From NCBI GenBank assembly GCA_007115705.1, contig QXEO01001810.1, positions 372,001 to 436,000 of the forward strand: DNA of 64,000 nt. Direction: 5' to 3'. A program made the position numbers and the translations under genes. The stretch comes from Dactylis glomerata. Lineage: Eukaryota; Streptophyta; Magnoliopsida; Poales; Poaceae. Numbering within the stretch: position 1 is the first letter of the stretch; each line of letters opens with the position of its first letter. Under the pieces are notes generated by a model. That model had not been told where the DNA came from. It worked only from the letters and a program-made list of their open reading frames with translations, and made no database searches. Positions 53,800 through 64,000 of this stretch are shown here, one piece after another.

Positions 53800-54586
53800 T
53801 AGTGTCTTGAAAGGTGACCTGATTTTTACCGATGAAGAAGGGGGTGCCTCGGGGGCATCCCCAAGCTTTGATGCTTGTACTTCTTGGATATTTCTTGGGG
53901 GTTGCATGGGCATCCCCAAGCTTGAGCTTTTGTCCATTCTTCATCTCATCTCATCTCATCATTCTCCAATCCCTAGACTTGAAAACTTCCTTCATACAAA
54001 ACTAAACACAAATATATTAGCAACATTAGTGTAAGCATAGTAATGAATCAACCCTTTTTGCTTCAGTTTTCAACCTAAAACCACAACATATTAAGCATAT
54101 ACTACTGTAGCAACTTCCCCAAAAGTTCTGTGATCAAAAGAACTCAAAAAGAAAGCGATAAAGCGGCAAACACAAATATTGGCAGAAATCTGTTAAAACA
54201 GAACAGCTGACAAAGGTCGAATTTTTGAGGTGTTTTATGTTGCTCAAATCAAAAAGTGTTCAACTAATGAAAGTTTGGATATAACCTGGGGCATATTCAC
54301 AAGAAATCGCAGGTCCAAAAGATATACAGAGAATTTTCACGAATCTTTACGGTGTAGCACCGAAAACTGTTTCAAGACAGCAACATCCCCAAATCTTACC
54401 TCACTCAAATTAGAGGCTTCTCTTGGCACAACAACGAAATAAAAAGGATAAGGAGCGGTTATTACAGTAGTAATAACTTCCAAGACTCAAATAAAAGAAA
54501 AAGTACTGAAAATAAACAATGGGTTATCTCCCAAGAGTGCTTTTCTTTAACGCCTTTGAGCTAGGCGCAGTAATTTGCAAAGATGC
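53800..54586 (-). other. Non-coding internal remainder of the reverse Athila-type element
   Basis: GGGCATCCCCAAGCTT occurs twice (near 53853 and 53910) and a CATCTCATCT run lies at 53940-53960. Several CCCCAA words suggest a PPT-proximal zone, but no LTR follows. The border with the CACTA sequence was not resolved. Confidence 0.4.
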
Positions 54587-55426
54587 TCATGTGGGCGCCA
54601 TATAAGAGCTTGAGGCAAAGGCGCCATATAAGAACTTGAAGCAATAGAGATCATCAAAAAGTATGTATGAAACACATTTAAATCTAAACCACTTCCTATG
54701 AAAAATAGTCTTGTAAAGAGACAAGTCATAAAAGCGCAAAGCAAAAAGCATAGGAAGGCAAAACAAGTACAACTTCAAGAATTGCAACATAAAGAGGGGA
54801 AACTCAATATTGTTGAGATCCATCAAACCATGTTTCCCTCTCTCATAATAACTTTCAGTAGCATCATGAATAGAACTAACAACATAACTATCACATAAAG
54901 CATCCCTATCATGAGCCACATGCATAAAAGGATTAATACTCCCCACATGAACAATTGTAGTAGGAGCAGATTCAACAGAATAATTATTCTCATCACCATA
55001 ATCATCAAAAATAGGAGGCATATTGTAATCATAACTAATTTTATCCTCAATAGTAGGTGAACTGAAAATATTATACCCATCATCATAACCATCATAAACT
55101 AGAGGTTTAGTATCATCACAAGCTAAAGAACAGCTATTTCGCAAAGCATATTCTTCAAACATATCATCATAAGAAGGAACATCACATATGGGAGATAAAA
55201 TATTATCAGAATAAACTTTCTTCACTAAAGTTGGGGAACTAAAAATATCATGCTTAACAAAACCAGCTTCCCCAAGCTTAGACTTTTCTATAGCATTAGT
55301 AATAACAGTGTTCGAAACATTCATACTAACAACACTATTAGCATGCAAATTAAGCTCCAAAGGTTTTTCAATCTTCTCTTTAAATCTAAAATCAGGAAAA
55401 AGACTAAAGAACTCTTTGTTTTCCAT
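54587..55426 (-). CDS. ORF of the reverse Athila-type element, 279 aa, unknown function
   Basis: The frame begins at ATG 55426 (MENKEFFSLFPDFRFKEKIEKPLELN), about 130 nt after the PBS; an in-frame extension upstream has no ATG and runs through the PBS, so it is excluded. The product is acidic and Tyr/Asp-rich in the middle (SYDDMFEEYA, VYDGYDDGYN, FDDYGDENNY). A hydrophobic C-terminal stretch (FPLFMLQFLKLYLFCLPMLF) follows. No known gag, pol or env domain is visible. The frame is intact over 840 bp. Similar short-repeat ORFs occur in non-autonomous Triticeae Gypsy families, from memory and not checked. Confidence 0.55.
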   Translation of the reverse strand: MENKEFFSLFPDFRFKEKIEKPLELNLHANSVVSMNVSNTVITNAIEKSKLGEAGFVKHDIFSSPTLVKKVYSDNILSPICDVPSYDDMFEEYALRNSCSLACDDTKPLVYDGYDDGYNIFSSPTIEDKISYDYNMPPIFDDYGDENNYSVESAPTTIVHVGSINPFMHVAHDRDALCDSYVVSSIHDATESYYERGKHGLMDLNNIEFPLFMLQFLKLYLFCLPMLFALRFYDLSLYKTIFHRKWFRFKCVSYILFDDLYCFKFLYGAFASSSYMAPT

Positions 55427-55558
55427 TAAGCTAACTAGTGAAAATAAAAACAAGAAATAAAAAGATATAATTGCAGAATCTAAAGGAAATAACTCCGAGC
55501 ACTCACTAGCAACTAAAACACTTAGTAGCCAAAGAATATGAGTACCTTTTACCTTACC

Positions 55559-55576
55559 TCCCCAGCAACGGCGCCA
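55559..55576 (-). other. Primer-binding site (TGGCGCCGTTGCTGGGGA on the minus strand)
   Basis: This resembles the complement of plant tRNA-Asp 3' ends, the usual primer for Athila-type elements, and lies ten bases inside the LTR end at 55587. Confidence 0.8.
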
Positions 55577-55586
55577 GAAAAGAGCT

Positions 55587-57126
55587 TGATGTCTACGCAC
55601 ACGTCTGTTCTTGTAGACAGTGTTGGGCCTCTAAGTGCCGAGGTTTGTAGAGCAGCAGCAAGTTTCCCTTAAGTGGATCACCCAAGGTTTATCGATCTCA
55701 GGGAGGAAGAGGTCAAAGCTATCCCTCTCAAGAAACCCTGCAATTACGATACAGAAAGTCTCTTGTGTCCCCAACACACCCAATACACTTGTCAGATGTA
55801 TAGGTGCACTAGTTCGGCGAAGAGATAGTGAAATACAAGTGGTATAGATGATTATAAGTAGTGAATGCAATCTGGAATAAAAATGGCAGCAAGCAAACAA
55901 GTAACAAAACAACGAGTAAACGGTGTGCACAGCTTGGAAACAAGGCCTAGGGATCATACTTTCACTAGTGGACACACTCTCAACAAATATAACATAATTG
56001 AACAAATAGATAACTTCTCTTCACTATGGTACTCTGAATTACTCTCCTATTGAATAACACTAATCATTGCATAGGGCTACGAAGCACTCCTCAAAGTTCA
56101 TCAAGTACTTGACAAACACCACTCATAGAGATATCCAAATCAAATCACAACTCAAGATAAATATTATTGCAACTTAGACCAAGTACTAACACGGTGCACA
56201 CACTGTCAACATTACACCATGAAAGGAGGAATAGATCACTTCAATACTATCATAGTGATAATTATTCTCATAATCCATAAGAGATCACAATCGTAGCCTA
56301 GACCAAGTACCACCATGATGCACGCACTGTCACCGTTACACCATGGCAGGAGGAATAGATTACTTTAATAACACACTAGAGTACACATAATGAAGAAGAG
56401 TAACATCTACTTATTCAACATGATACAAAGCTCACGATCACATAAAGATCACATCATGGGAGAGAGAGGTGAACCACATAGCTACCGGTAGAGCCCTCAA
56501 CCCCGGGGATGAACTACTCCCTCCTCATCATAGGACACAACAAGGTTGATGGAGATGGCGGTGAGGTCGATGGAGACGGCGGAGACGGCGATGGAGACCG
56601 ATGGAGATGGCTCCGGGGGCACTTCCCCATCCCGGCAGGGTGCCGGAACAGAGACTTCTGTCCCCCGAAATTCATCGGCGGTGGCAGCGGAGCTATGGAA
56701 CTCTTTCTGGAAAATTGCCGACTCCTTTAGGGTTTTCCGTCCCGAGGCTTTATATAGGCGAAGGGGCATCGTCAGGGGGCAGCCAGGGGCTCCTCACACT
56801 AGGTGGGCGTGGCCAGGGGCTGGGTCGCGCCCCCTACGTGTGAGGGCGGCCTCTGGCCCCCCTCCGGCTCTCTTTCGGTCTTCGGGAAGCTTCCGGGAAA
56901 AATAAGACTTCTGGAACTTGTTTCGTCCAATTCTGAGAATATTTCCTGTGTAGCTTTTCTGAAACACAAAACAGCAGAAAACAGGGAACTGGCACTGTGG
57001 CATCTTGTCAATAGGTTAGTTCCGGAAATCGCATAAAAATGCCACGAAGTGTAACGAAACACAAGGCAAATGGTGTAAAAACAAGCATGGAGCATCAAAA
57101 ATTATAGATACGTTTGAGACGTATCA
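55587..57126 (-). repeat. Athila-type LTR, 1540 bp, reverse orientation
   Basis: On the minus strand it begins TGATACGTCTCAAACGTATC and ends CGTAGACATCA, i.e. TG...CA. Two partly duplicated segments (CACACTGTCAACATTACACCATG near 56200 and CACGCACTGTCACCGTTACACCATG near 56325) lie inside. Confidence 0.8.
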
Positions 57127-57530
57127 GTAGGGTAAAGGCCTACATCCTGCTTGTCTGACTTTGTATTGATGGGGTGGCTCTGATGGAGGTGTTACAATGG
57201 TGGCGTAGATTGGATCTAGCCGAACCAGAGAGCTCTGAGTTATCGAGTGCTTCAGCGTGAGGTGGGTGGAAAAGTGTCTAGCCTCTACTACGTTCTCCCT
57301 CCCAAACTTTTATATGCGAAGGTTGGGTCTCGGGATTGTTCTCCAAGTTGATTACAAATCAGATCAGTTAGAATAAACCCTAAACGAGTCCTATTTCGAC
57401 TAAGTCTCCGTCTTCGAGTCTTTATCTTGTACGCCAAGTTACGTCCCTGGACCGCGCCAGGCCGTCATCTTCATGGGCTTTGTGATTCCTTCGGCGGTAT
57501 CCCCCCTGGGTCGAAAAGCCAGGTAGGCGA
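57127..57530. other. LTR-like fragment of another retroelement
   Basis: Sequence such as GGGTAAAGGCCTACATCCTGC and TTATATGCGAAGGTTGGGTCTCG has the look of a Gypsy LTR promoter region, probably in reverse orientation. Neither end nor a partner copy is present. It separates the Athila-type LTR from the CACTA transposase remains. Confidence 0.35.
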
Positions 57531-60361
57531 ATGTTGAGGGCCCATTTGTCATTCCTTCATCACATGGGGAGGCTAGTGAGGAGATGGAGGAGAGCACAAA
57601 GCAGTACTATGATACTTTGTTTGCGGCACAGAAACCCCTTCATCCACACACACAGAGGTGACCCGACTGGATGCCATCGCACGTCTAATGGCATTCAAGA
57701 GCGACAGGAACCCGAGCAGAGATGGATGATCTTCTGGTTATTGTTGGAAACCTTCTGCCCCAAGAGCACCTCTTGACGAAGAGCATGTACGAGTCAAACA
57801 AATCCTACGTGACCTTAAGATGCCATATGAGCAGATACACTGTTGTCCAAAGGGCTGCATGCTATTTAGAAAAGAACACGTGGATGCGAAATATTGTATC
57901 CATTGCAAAGCCTCTAGGTATTTCAAGGTTGATGTTGGTGATGGTCAGAAGAGGCAGACTGGGGTTGCCCAAAAGATCCTCCGGTATCTTCCATTCATTC
58001 CTAGGATCCAACGCCTCTTCATGACTGAGAAATGATGCGTTGGCCCACATTGGGGAAGATATACAAAGACAAGATGATACATCCATCCGATGGTGAAGCA
58101 TGGAAGTCATTCATAAAAAAACATCCAGTGAAAGTGGGCAACCCGAGGAGTGTACCAATTGCAATATCAGCCGATTTGTTCAATCCATTTGGTATGTCTG
58201 CCGCAGTATACAGTTGTTGGCTAGTGTTTTCATTCCTTTGAATCTCCCCCTGGCGTCTGCATGAAACGACTGAAAATGTTTGTGTCAATGATAATACCAG
58301 GCCCAAAATATCCGGGGAAGAACATGAGCGTGTATATGGAGTCGTTGTTTGACGACTTGCTTGCTGCCTGGAACGGCCGCGGGGTGCGAACATACGACGC
58401 CGTAGCAAAGCAGCACTTCGATATGTATGTCTGGTTCCACACATCCCTGCATGACCTACCAGCACGTGCTTTGTTCTACGGATGGTGTACACATGAGAAG
58501 TGGCCTTGCCCAGAGTGCAGCCAGTCTGTGACTTTCTCTTGGCTTGCGAAGGGAGGCAAGTATTCATGCTTTGACCAACATCGATAGTTTCTCCCCCTTG
58601 GCCATAAATTCAGGAGTGACACAAAGAGGTTCAGGAAAGGGGTTGTTGTGGATGCTCCATGGCCACGTCTAACGACCGGCACCGAAGTCAAGGCTGAGTT
58701 GTGATCTCTCAAGCCTAAGCCCAATGGAAATGGTTTCGAGGGATATGGCAAGACACACTAGTGGACGCACATTCCATGCTTCTGGAAGCTCCCTTACTTT
58801 AAAGATTTGGAGCTTCCGCATAACATCGATTAATGCACACTAAAACAATATCACGGAGGCCCTTTGGAGCACAATCATGGACACTTAAAAGACGAAGGAT
58901 AACATTAAGGCTAGAATCGATCAACAACAATTGTGCGGCATGCCAAAGCTGGACATGAAGCCTCCTGGGAGGGAGGAGCTAGATGGTCTAAGCGAAAGGC
59001 CCCGTTCTTCCCTTCATAGCCCAAAAGGAGGGAAATATTCTAGTGGATTGTGGACAGTTTGAACTTCCCTGATGGGTATGCAACTAACTGGGCGAGGGAG
59101 CCAATATTGAAACATTGCGAGTTCAGGGGTTGAAGAGTCATGACTACCACATATGGATTGAGCGGATAATGCCAATAATGATTCGAGGCTATGTCGATGA
59201 GGAGACTTGGCTAGTGCTGGTGGAGTTGAGCTATTTCTTCTGCCAACTTTGTGCTAGGGAGTTAGACATAAAAGTGGTTGAGAAGCTAGAAAAATAGGTA
59301 CCTGAGCTGATGTGCAAGCTAGAGATGATCCTTTCGCCGGGGTTCTTTAATCCGATGCAACATATGATCTTGCACCTCCCGCGTGAGGCACTAAAGGGGG
59401 GACCTGTGTAGTTTTGTTGGCAATTTGGGCACGAGGGAGTGAATAAGGATCTTCAAGATAAAACAGGGAATAAATGCAAGGTAGAGGCATCCATAGCCGA
59501 GGCAACCCTTAATGTGGAGGTGTCAAACTTTACGACAAAATATTATGATGACAACATTCCCACTCGGCACAATCTAGTCCTTTGTTACAATGCCGCCAAC
59601 CCTAAAGAAGTACCCAAGTTAAGCATTTTCATAGGGCTAGGTGGAAAATCAAGTGGCTCGAAGAGGAAGATGATACAAGGAGCCGAGTTGGACCTGATCC
59701 AATCGTATGTCTTGAACAACATGGAGGAAGTGAAGCCGTACATCGAGTAAGTGCGCACTATTTAGTTTTTCCCAAACCTCCATAAGATTGTGCCTAACTC
59801 TTTTAATTGGCATAAAATGTTCACTCAACAACATTGGAAGCTAAGAAGGGATCCTACCTTTGAAGAAGCTGACGAACTATTTAAGAAAGGTGGTGTTGGC
59901 TTCGGTTTCATTAGCTGGTTCTCGACAGTGGTACTTTTCTATCTAACTTTTCTTGTGGTGCCGACATTTTGCTACCACTTCTACATTATTTGATCACTTA
60001 TCGTACTAAACTCCCCATACTAAACTTGTAGGCCCAAAAGGACAAAGAAATGATTCTCGAGTTTAGACAAATTGCCAATGGCTTCCACTATTCCGTCAAG
60101 TCATTCAATGCTTATGACGTGAATGGGTATCACTTTCGTACCCATGAGTACACACAAAATCGGCTGAATTGGATGACTATAAATAGTGGGGTCTTGTGTG
60201 AAGGATCACATGGACTTCACTACTATGGAAGAGTGGAGCATATATACGAGCTGGATTACAGTTTTGGCAAAGGCCTAAATCCCATCATTTTCAAATGCCA
60301 TTGGTTCGACCCACATCGGGTGAAATGGAAACCTCAAATTGGATGGGTCGAAGTTGATTGA
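57531..60361 (+). pseudogene. Second CACTA transposase (TNP2), heavily degraded
   Basis: Pieces in different frames appear in family order. The zinc segment QIHCCPKGCMLFRKEHVDAKYCIHC (57835-57910) is followed by LRYLPFIPRIQRLFM and HPSDGEAWKSF (58080). ISADLFNPFGM, MIIPGPKYPGKNMSVYMESLFDDL (58290-58370) and the HEKWPCPEC cysteines come next. DUF4218-type LKSHDYHIWIERIMPIMIRGY (59133-59190) and ELSYFFCQLCAREL follow, then LNPIIFKCHWFDP (60275). Many frameshifts and stops separate them. It belongs to the same protein family as the copy at 17637 but is a different subfamily and much more decayed. Confidence 0.8.
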
Positions 60362-60394
60362 AGCTCCATCTATGGGGGAGATGATGTCTACATT

Positions 60395-60889
60395 TTGGCT
60401 ACCCAGGCCTTTCAAGTATTCTATCTTCCCTACCCATGCAAAAACCCTAAAAAACGTCTACAAGGATGGGATGTTGTGATCACGGTATCGACGCGTGGTA
60501 CGCCGCCTTTGCCAAATAGTGAAGATTACCACCCCCTAGCCAACTTGAGATATGATGGCGACTTTTATCAAGAAGAAGGGATACCGGGAAACTTCACTAT
60601 CAACTTGCCACCCGATGAGGAAATGGATATAGATGTCGAAGAAGACGAAGCTGTGGGCATGGAAGAAGACACTCCGCAAGATCAAGTTGAGGTGGTTGAG
60701 AACCAACAAGACTTGACATTATTGAGCGGTTTCAGCAAGGCCTTGACCTCGATTCACCACCACCTCCTCCAGATTATGTGCCTGATTATTGGTGGGCCAA
60801 TCCTGATAGTGATGATGAAACATTGGGTCCAAGAGTGGGTCCTAATGATATTGAAACGGGTTTCTAAAATTTGTAGGAACTTTACGTAA
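60395..60889 (+). pseudogene. C-terminal (DUF4216-type) end of the second TNP2
   Basis: The frame ATQAFQVFYLPYPCKNPKKRLQGWDVVITV matches the conserved DUF4216 end of CACTA transposases, followed by an acidic tail (DEEMDIDVEEDEAVGMEED). A stop (TGA near 60358) separates it from the preceding part. Confidence 0.65.
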
Positions 60890-61137
60890 TAGTGGTTGTG
60901 AAGCTAGCCTATTCGTAATAACTCTATGTAATAGTGATTGTGTGGCTAGCCTATTTGTAAGAACTCTATGTAATAGTGATTGTGAAGATAGCCTACATGA
61001 TGTTTTCTATGATTCTCACACTCTACATGATGTTTTCTTGCATTCTCATTTTATCTTTACTTAATTTTTATGTTATAAATATTCATCTGTTTGTATCATG
61101 TGTACTAATTATGATTCTATTTGGTCAATGCAGGTGA
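60890..61137. other. Spacer with short tandem duplication between the CACTA reading frames
   Basis: The phrase TGTAATAGTGATTGTG(A/T)(A/G)GCTAGCCTA recurs three times at about 50-bp spacing (60885-60995). It looks like 3' UTR or spacer between ORF1 and ORF2; no gene. Confidence 0.5.
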
Positions 61138-61648
61138 TTGAAAATGCCAGGAGGAAGCCGAGCAAAGGGTGTGAAAAGGTCAGTGGTGAAGAAACTCAAG
61201 TCCGTGAATTCTCTTTTCCATAACTACAAAGGGAAGAATACTGAGGATGAAGCCTACACTACGAGAGTGTCATGTCCGAGGAGCCAGCGACGTAGTCTTA
61301 GCACACTGCTCCTACTCCTCTAGTTGCTTAGGAGGAGGATGCCAAGCACGAGGAGGAGGAGGGTGAGGACTTGCAAGAGGAGGAGGGCGAGGACCTACAG
61401 GAGGAGGAGGGCAAGGATTTACAGGGGAGGAGGGCGATGTGGATCTAGGGGCATGCCACACTTTGGGTCCTCCTCCTCGACGGATGCCGTGTACATGGAC
61501 GAGTGGATCCCTGTACCAATGGCGAAGTTTGTGGAGATAAACACTCATATGAAGGCACCACATGACGATGAGGTGTGGCAGCATGGGCCAGCGATGCTCC
61601 GCAATCCACCTAGCTCACCTTGGGCGAAGCTCACTCCAAAAGGGGCGA
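61138..61648 (+). pseudogene. Start of ORF2 of the second CACTA, truncated by an LTR element
   Basis: A CAG acceptor-like site precedes MPGGSRAKGVKRSVVKKLKS at about 61144. A GAGGAG-rich purine repeat (61324-61430) and a segment reading MDEWIPVPMAKFVEINTHMKAP follow in changed frame. The sequence stops at 61649 where the Athila-type LTR begins. Confidence 0.5.
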
Positions 61649-63024
61649 TGATACGTCCAAAACGTATCTACTTTCCCGAACACTTTTGCTGTTCTCCTCT
61701 AATTTGTGCGTTTTGAATACATCTAACACGGACTAACGATGTTTTTAGCAGAATTGCCATGGTGTCTTGTTTTTGTGCAGAAATCCAACTTTCAGAAAAA
61801 ATCCCGGAAAATACTGCAAAAATCCTATTTTACCAGAAGACACACGGAGCCAGAATATGAGACGAAGGGGGCCACGAGGGGCCCACACCACCTGGTGGCG
61901 CGGGCTAGGCCAGGCCGTGCCAGGGGGTGGTGTGGCCGCCCCAGGCGTCGCCTCGACCCCTCCTTCCGCTTACATATACCTTCTGACCTGAAAGGATCAG
62001 GGGTTCGACGTTTTTCCCATATAGAGTTCCGCTGCGCCGCCACCACCAGAAACTGCGATTCGGAACCAGAAGCTCTATTCTGACACCCTGCTGGGATGAG
62101 GATTTGGAGGAGATCATCATCATCACCTACGCCTCTCCATTAACCATCCCTGATTCCCCCATCCATGTGTGAGTAATTCCCGCTGTAGGCGAAGGGGATA
62201 GTAGGGCTTGGATGAGATCATTCATGTAATTGCTATGAGATTGTTAGGGCGTGGCGCCTAGTATCCATTGTTAGTGCTTATGACATTGTTACAACTTGTT
62301 GTGCTTAATGCTTGTCACTTTGGGCCCGAGTGCCATGATCTCAGATCTGAACTTGTTATTGTTCTATGATGATAATTGTTGTTTTTGATCTTACCTGCAA
62401 GTTGTATACACATATTATTGTCCGGAACCCGAGGCAACAATTGGGATAACCGAAGGGGGTGGCTGTGATGTGAGGATTACATGTGTTCACTGAGTGTTAA
62501 TGCTTTGCTCCGATACTCTATTAAAAGGAGTACCTTAATTACCAGTAGTTTCCCTTGAGGCCCCGCTGCAAACGGGCTGGTAGGACAGAAGATGTTGTGC
62601 AAGTTTCTCATTGCGAGCACGTAAGACTATTTACGAAACACATGCCTATGGTTGTTTAGTACTAGGATGCTTTATCATTATTTATCTGCAATTACCCATG
62701 TCTTGATTATTACATGAATTATCTTGTCCATGCAATGTCCATTCATCCATCCCTATGCCTACAATATTTAATCCTATTATTTACTATTGATACTGCTACT
62801 GTCTTTATTTTACTATTGCTGCTACTATTTTACTACTGCCACTACTATAAAACTATTGCTACTGATAAACTGCTGCGAGCAAGTCTGTTTCCAGGTGCAG
62901 CTGAATTGACAACTCATCTGTTAAGACTTATAAATATTCTTTGGCTCCCCTTGTGTCAAATCAATAAATTTGGGTTTTACTTCCCTCGAAGACTGTTGCG
63001 ATCCTCTATACTTGTGGGTCATCA
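61649..63024 (+). repeat. Athila-type 5' LTR, 1376 bp
   Basis: This begins TGATACGTCCAAAACGTATC and ends CTTGTGGGTCATCA. The first bases resemble those of the reverse element at 57126 (TGATACGTC(T/C)(C/A)AAACGTATC), but the bodies differ, so these are related but distinct families. Confidence 0.88.
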
Positions 63025-63035
63025 AGACTATTTTT

Positions 63036-63053
63036 TGGCGCTGTTGCCGGGGA
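63036..63053 (+). other. Primer-binding site (TGGCGCTGTTGCCGGGGA)
   Basis: This lies 11 bases after the LTR and is complementary to plant tRNA-Asp 3' ends except for about two bases, the usual PBS of this lineage. Confidence 0.85.
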
Positions 63054-63112
63054 GCATAGCTTTATTTGTAAGTTTACTTGGAATTCATATTGTTCGCTAC
63101 AATCCATTCATC

Positions 63113-64000
63113 ATGGGTAAACCTCGTGATGGAAAAGTTCCTATATTGCCATCCACTACAAGAAGAGGTACAACTCTGAACACTTATGTTGCTCTTGATT
63201 CACCATCTGTGATGAGTAAGTTGCTTACACCACTACATGCATATGCTACTACTTCTACTGAGTTTGAAAATGCTTCTGATAATTTTGATGACGCTTCTAC
63301 TATGCTTGATGAGAGTGGTTCGTAGGTCCCTTCTTAGATGCTAGAATTGCTAGGACTAAGCAGATGGGAAACACTGCTGTTACACCTGTTAGTTCACCCA
63401 AGTCTAGAGAATGTCCTAGTGATGATCTTGAGGAAGCTTATATTGAGCTCAATGATGATTTTATTGATGAATTTCATGCTACTAGTGATGCTGGTGCTAT
63501 TAGAGATCTTCTTGCACGATGCGCTGTTAGATATAAGTTATCTCGTGATGCTAAGTTTGCTGCATCTCTCATAAACAATAGTGATAAGGATTATGATTTT
63601 CTTTGGATTTATCTAACATATCTATTGTTGAGAAAGAACCTTTTTGTGGTACTGAAAATGAAAGTGCTATGGGACATATGAATGAGCTCTCTGCTTTGAG
63701 TAATTTGTTTTCTGATGATACTAAGCTGCGTACTTACTTTGTTGCTAAGATTTTCCCCTTTTCATTGAAAGGTGCAGCTAAAGAATGGTTTAATAATTTG
63801 TCTCCTGGATCTATTGATAGTCCTATTGCTTTGGTTAATGCTTTCTTTCAGAAATATTTTTCCCTGCTAGTGCTCAACATGCTGCTTTGCAGAAAATCTT
63901 TGACTTTGAGCAGGTAAAAGGAGAGAAACTGCCGGAATCATGGGCAAGGTTTTGTTCTTTAATTAAAGCACTGCCTGGAGAGCCATTGCCTAAAAATGAA
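63113..64000 (+). pseudogene. Gag of the Athila/Sabrina-type element, frameshifted and cut by the window end
   Basis: The frame starts MGKPRDGKVPILPSTTRRG, typical of this family. It stops at TAG 63323-63325. The protein continues in another frame (MGNTAVTPVSSPKS...RDLLARCAVRYKLS), and then in a third with the Retrotrans_gag core (LSALSNLFSDDTKLRTYFVAK, FPFSLKGAAKEWFNNL). Another shift near 63860 precedes HAALQKIFDFEQVKGE and ESWARFCSLIKALP. So at least three lesions are present. Confidence 0.85.

Larger units (their letters stand above)
53800..57126 (-). mobile_element. Athila-type Gypsy element, reverse orientation, incomplete
   Basis: Reading on the minus strand: LTR (57126 to 55587), PBS (55576 to 55559), an ORF (55426 to 54587) and about 800 bp of further internal sequence with GCATCCCCAAGCTT motifs. 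The 3' LTR is missing and the left border near 53800 is approximate. No gag or pol domain is recognisable, so it is either a non-autonomous family or truncated. Confidence 0.75.
53314..61648 (+). mobile_element. Second CACTA transposon (left part), older, with nested retroelements
   Basis: The left terminus CACTACCGGAAAATGC is followed by subterminal ACACGGCAAAGA/TTTGCCGTGT motifs (53350-53600), a signature of Caspar-like CACTA elements. From 57531 it encodes a heavily broken TNP2 transposase on the same strand and then an ORF2 start. An Athila-type element in reverse orientation lies in between, and another begins at 61649. The right CACTA terminus is not in the window. Confidence 0.7.
61649..64000 (+). 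mobile_element. Athila/Sabrina-type Gypsy element, 5' part (runs off the window)
   Basis: LTR 61649-63024, tRNA-Asp-type PBS at 63036-63053 and a gag region from 63113 are in standard order. The 3' part lies beyond the window, so the second LTR and target duplication cannot be checked. Gag frameshifts show it is not intact. Confidence 0.9.

Noticed and set aside
55427..55600. N-terminal extension of the 279-aa ORF, hydrophobic
   Set aside because: It has no ATG and would translate through the PBS and into the LTR.
58755..58765. CACACTAGTGG as a CACTA terminus inside 57531-60361
   Set aside because: It lies within the TNP2 remains, has no subterminal repeats around it and no 3-bp duplication partner.

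Overview
The window is repeat-dominated plant nuclear DNA, most likely from a Triticeae grass (wheat, Aegilops or barley group). I infer this from the element types: very large CACTA elements with CCTTTAGTCCCGG subterminal repeats, SIRE/Maximus-type Copia, Athila-type Gypsy LTRs beginning TGATACGTC, Stowaway MITEs with CTCCnTCCGTTTC ends, and one GC-rich MBOAT/wax-synthase-like gene of grass type. No rRNA, tRNA or CRISPR array was seen. Only one ordinary host gene can be supported (48787-49830, minus strand).

Layout. 1-2595: Tat-like Gypsy fragment (antisense AT-hook ORF, one LTR with PPT-like sequence on one side and PBS plus gag start on the other). 2596-3325: inverted fragment of a Mutator-like element (MULE). 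4890-10857: a full-length MULE whose transposase is joined to a plant-mobile-domain (PMD) C-terminus. 3326-4889, 13131-15900 and 16960-39180 (apart from insertions): three diverged direct copies (A, B, C) of one non-coding unit. Copy A took a MULE-MITE and the MULE; copy B took a LINE-like insertion and another MULE-MITE; copy C took a 21 kb CACTA element.

The CACTA element (17082-38204, TSD CGT) is a nested stack. Its ORF2 is split by a Copia element (21431-35798, TSD CACAT), and the Copia 3' LTR is split by a 3 kb non-autonomous LTR element (32197-35214, TSD ACCAT). LTR comparison by eye gives 9 substitutions plus one 41-bp indel for the Copia and 1 substitution for the innermost element, in agreement with the nesting order. 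The CACTA carries a broken TNP2 transposase and an ORF2 ending in a Ulp1-like protease domain. The Copia has intact gag and pol plus an extra, apparently spliced third ORF with a host-like GC-rich leader.

39181-48786 is AT-rich intergenic DNA with a 2.3 kb degenerate minisatellite that has a higher-order ~1.15 kb duplication. The MBOAT gene follows. Upstream of it lies a 1.29 kb non-autonomous MULE (TSD AAGAAGATA) built around a second minisatellite. From 53314 to the end is a second, older CACTA (broken TNP2), invaded by two Athila-type elements; the last one runs off the window within gag.
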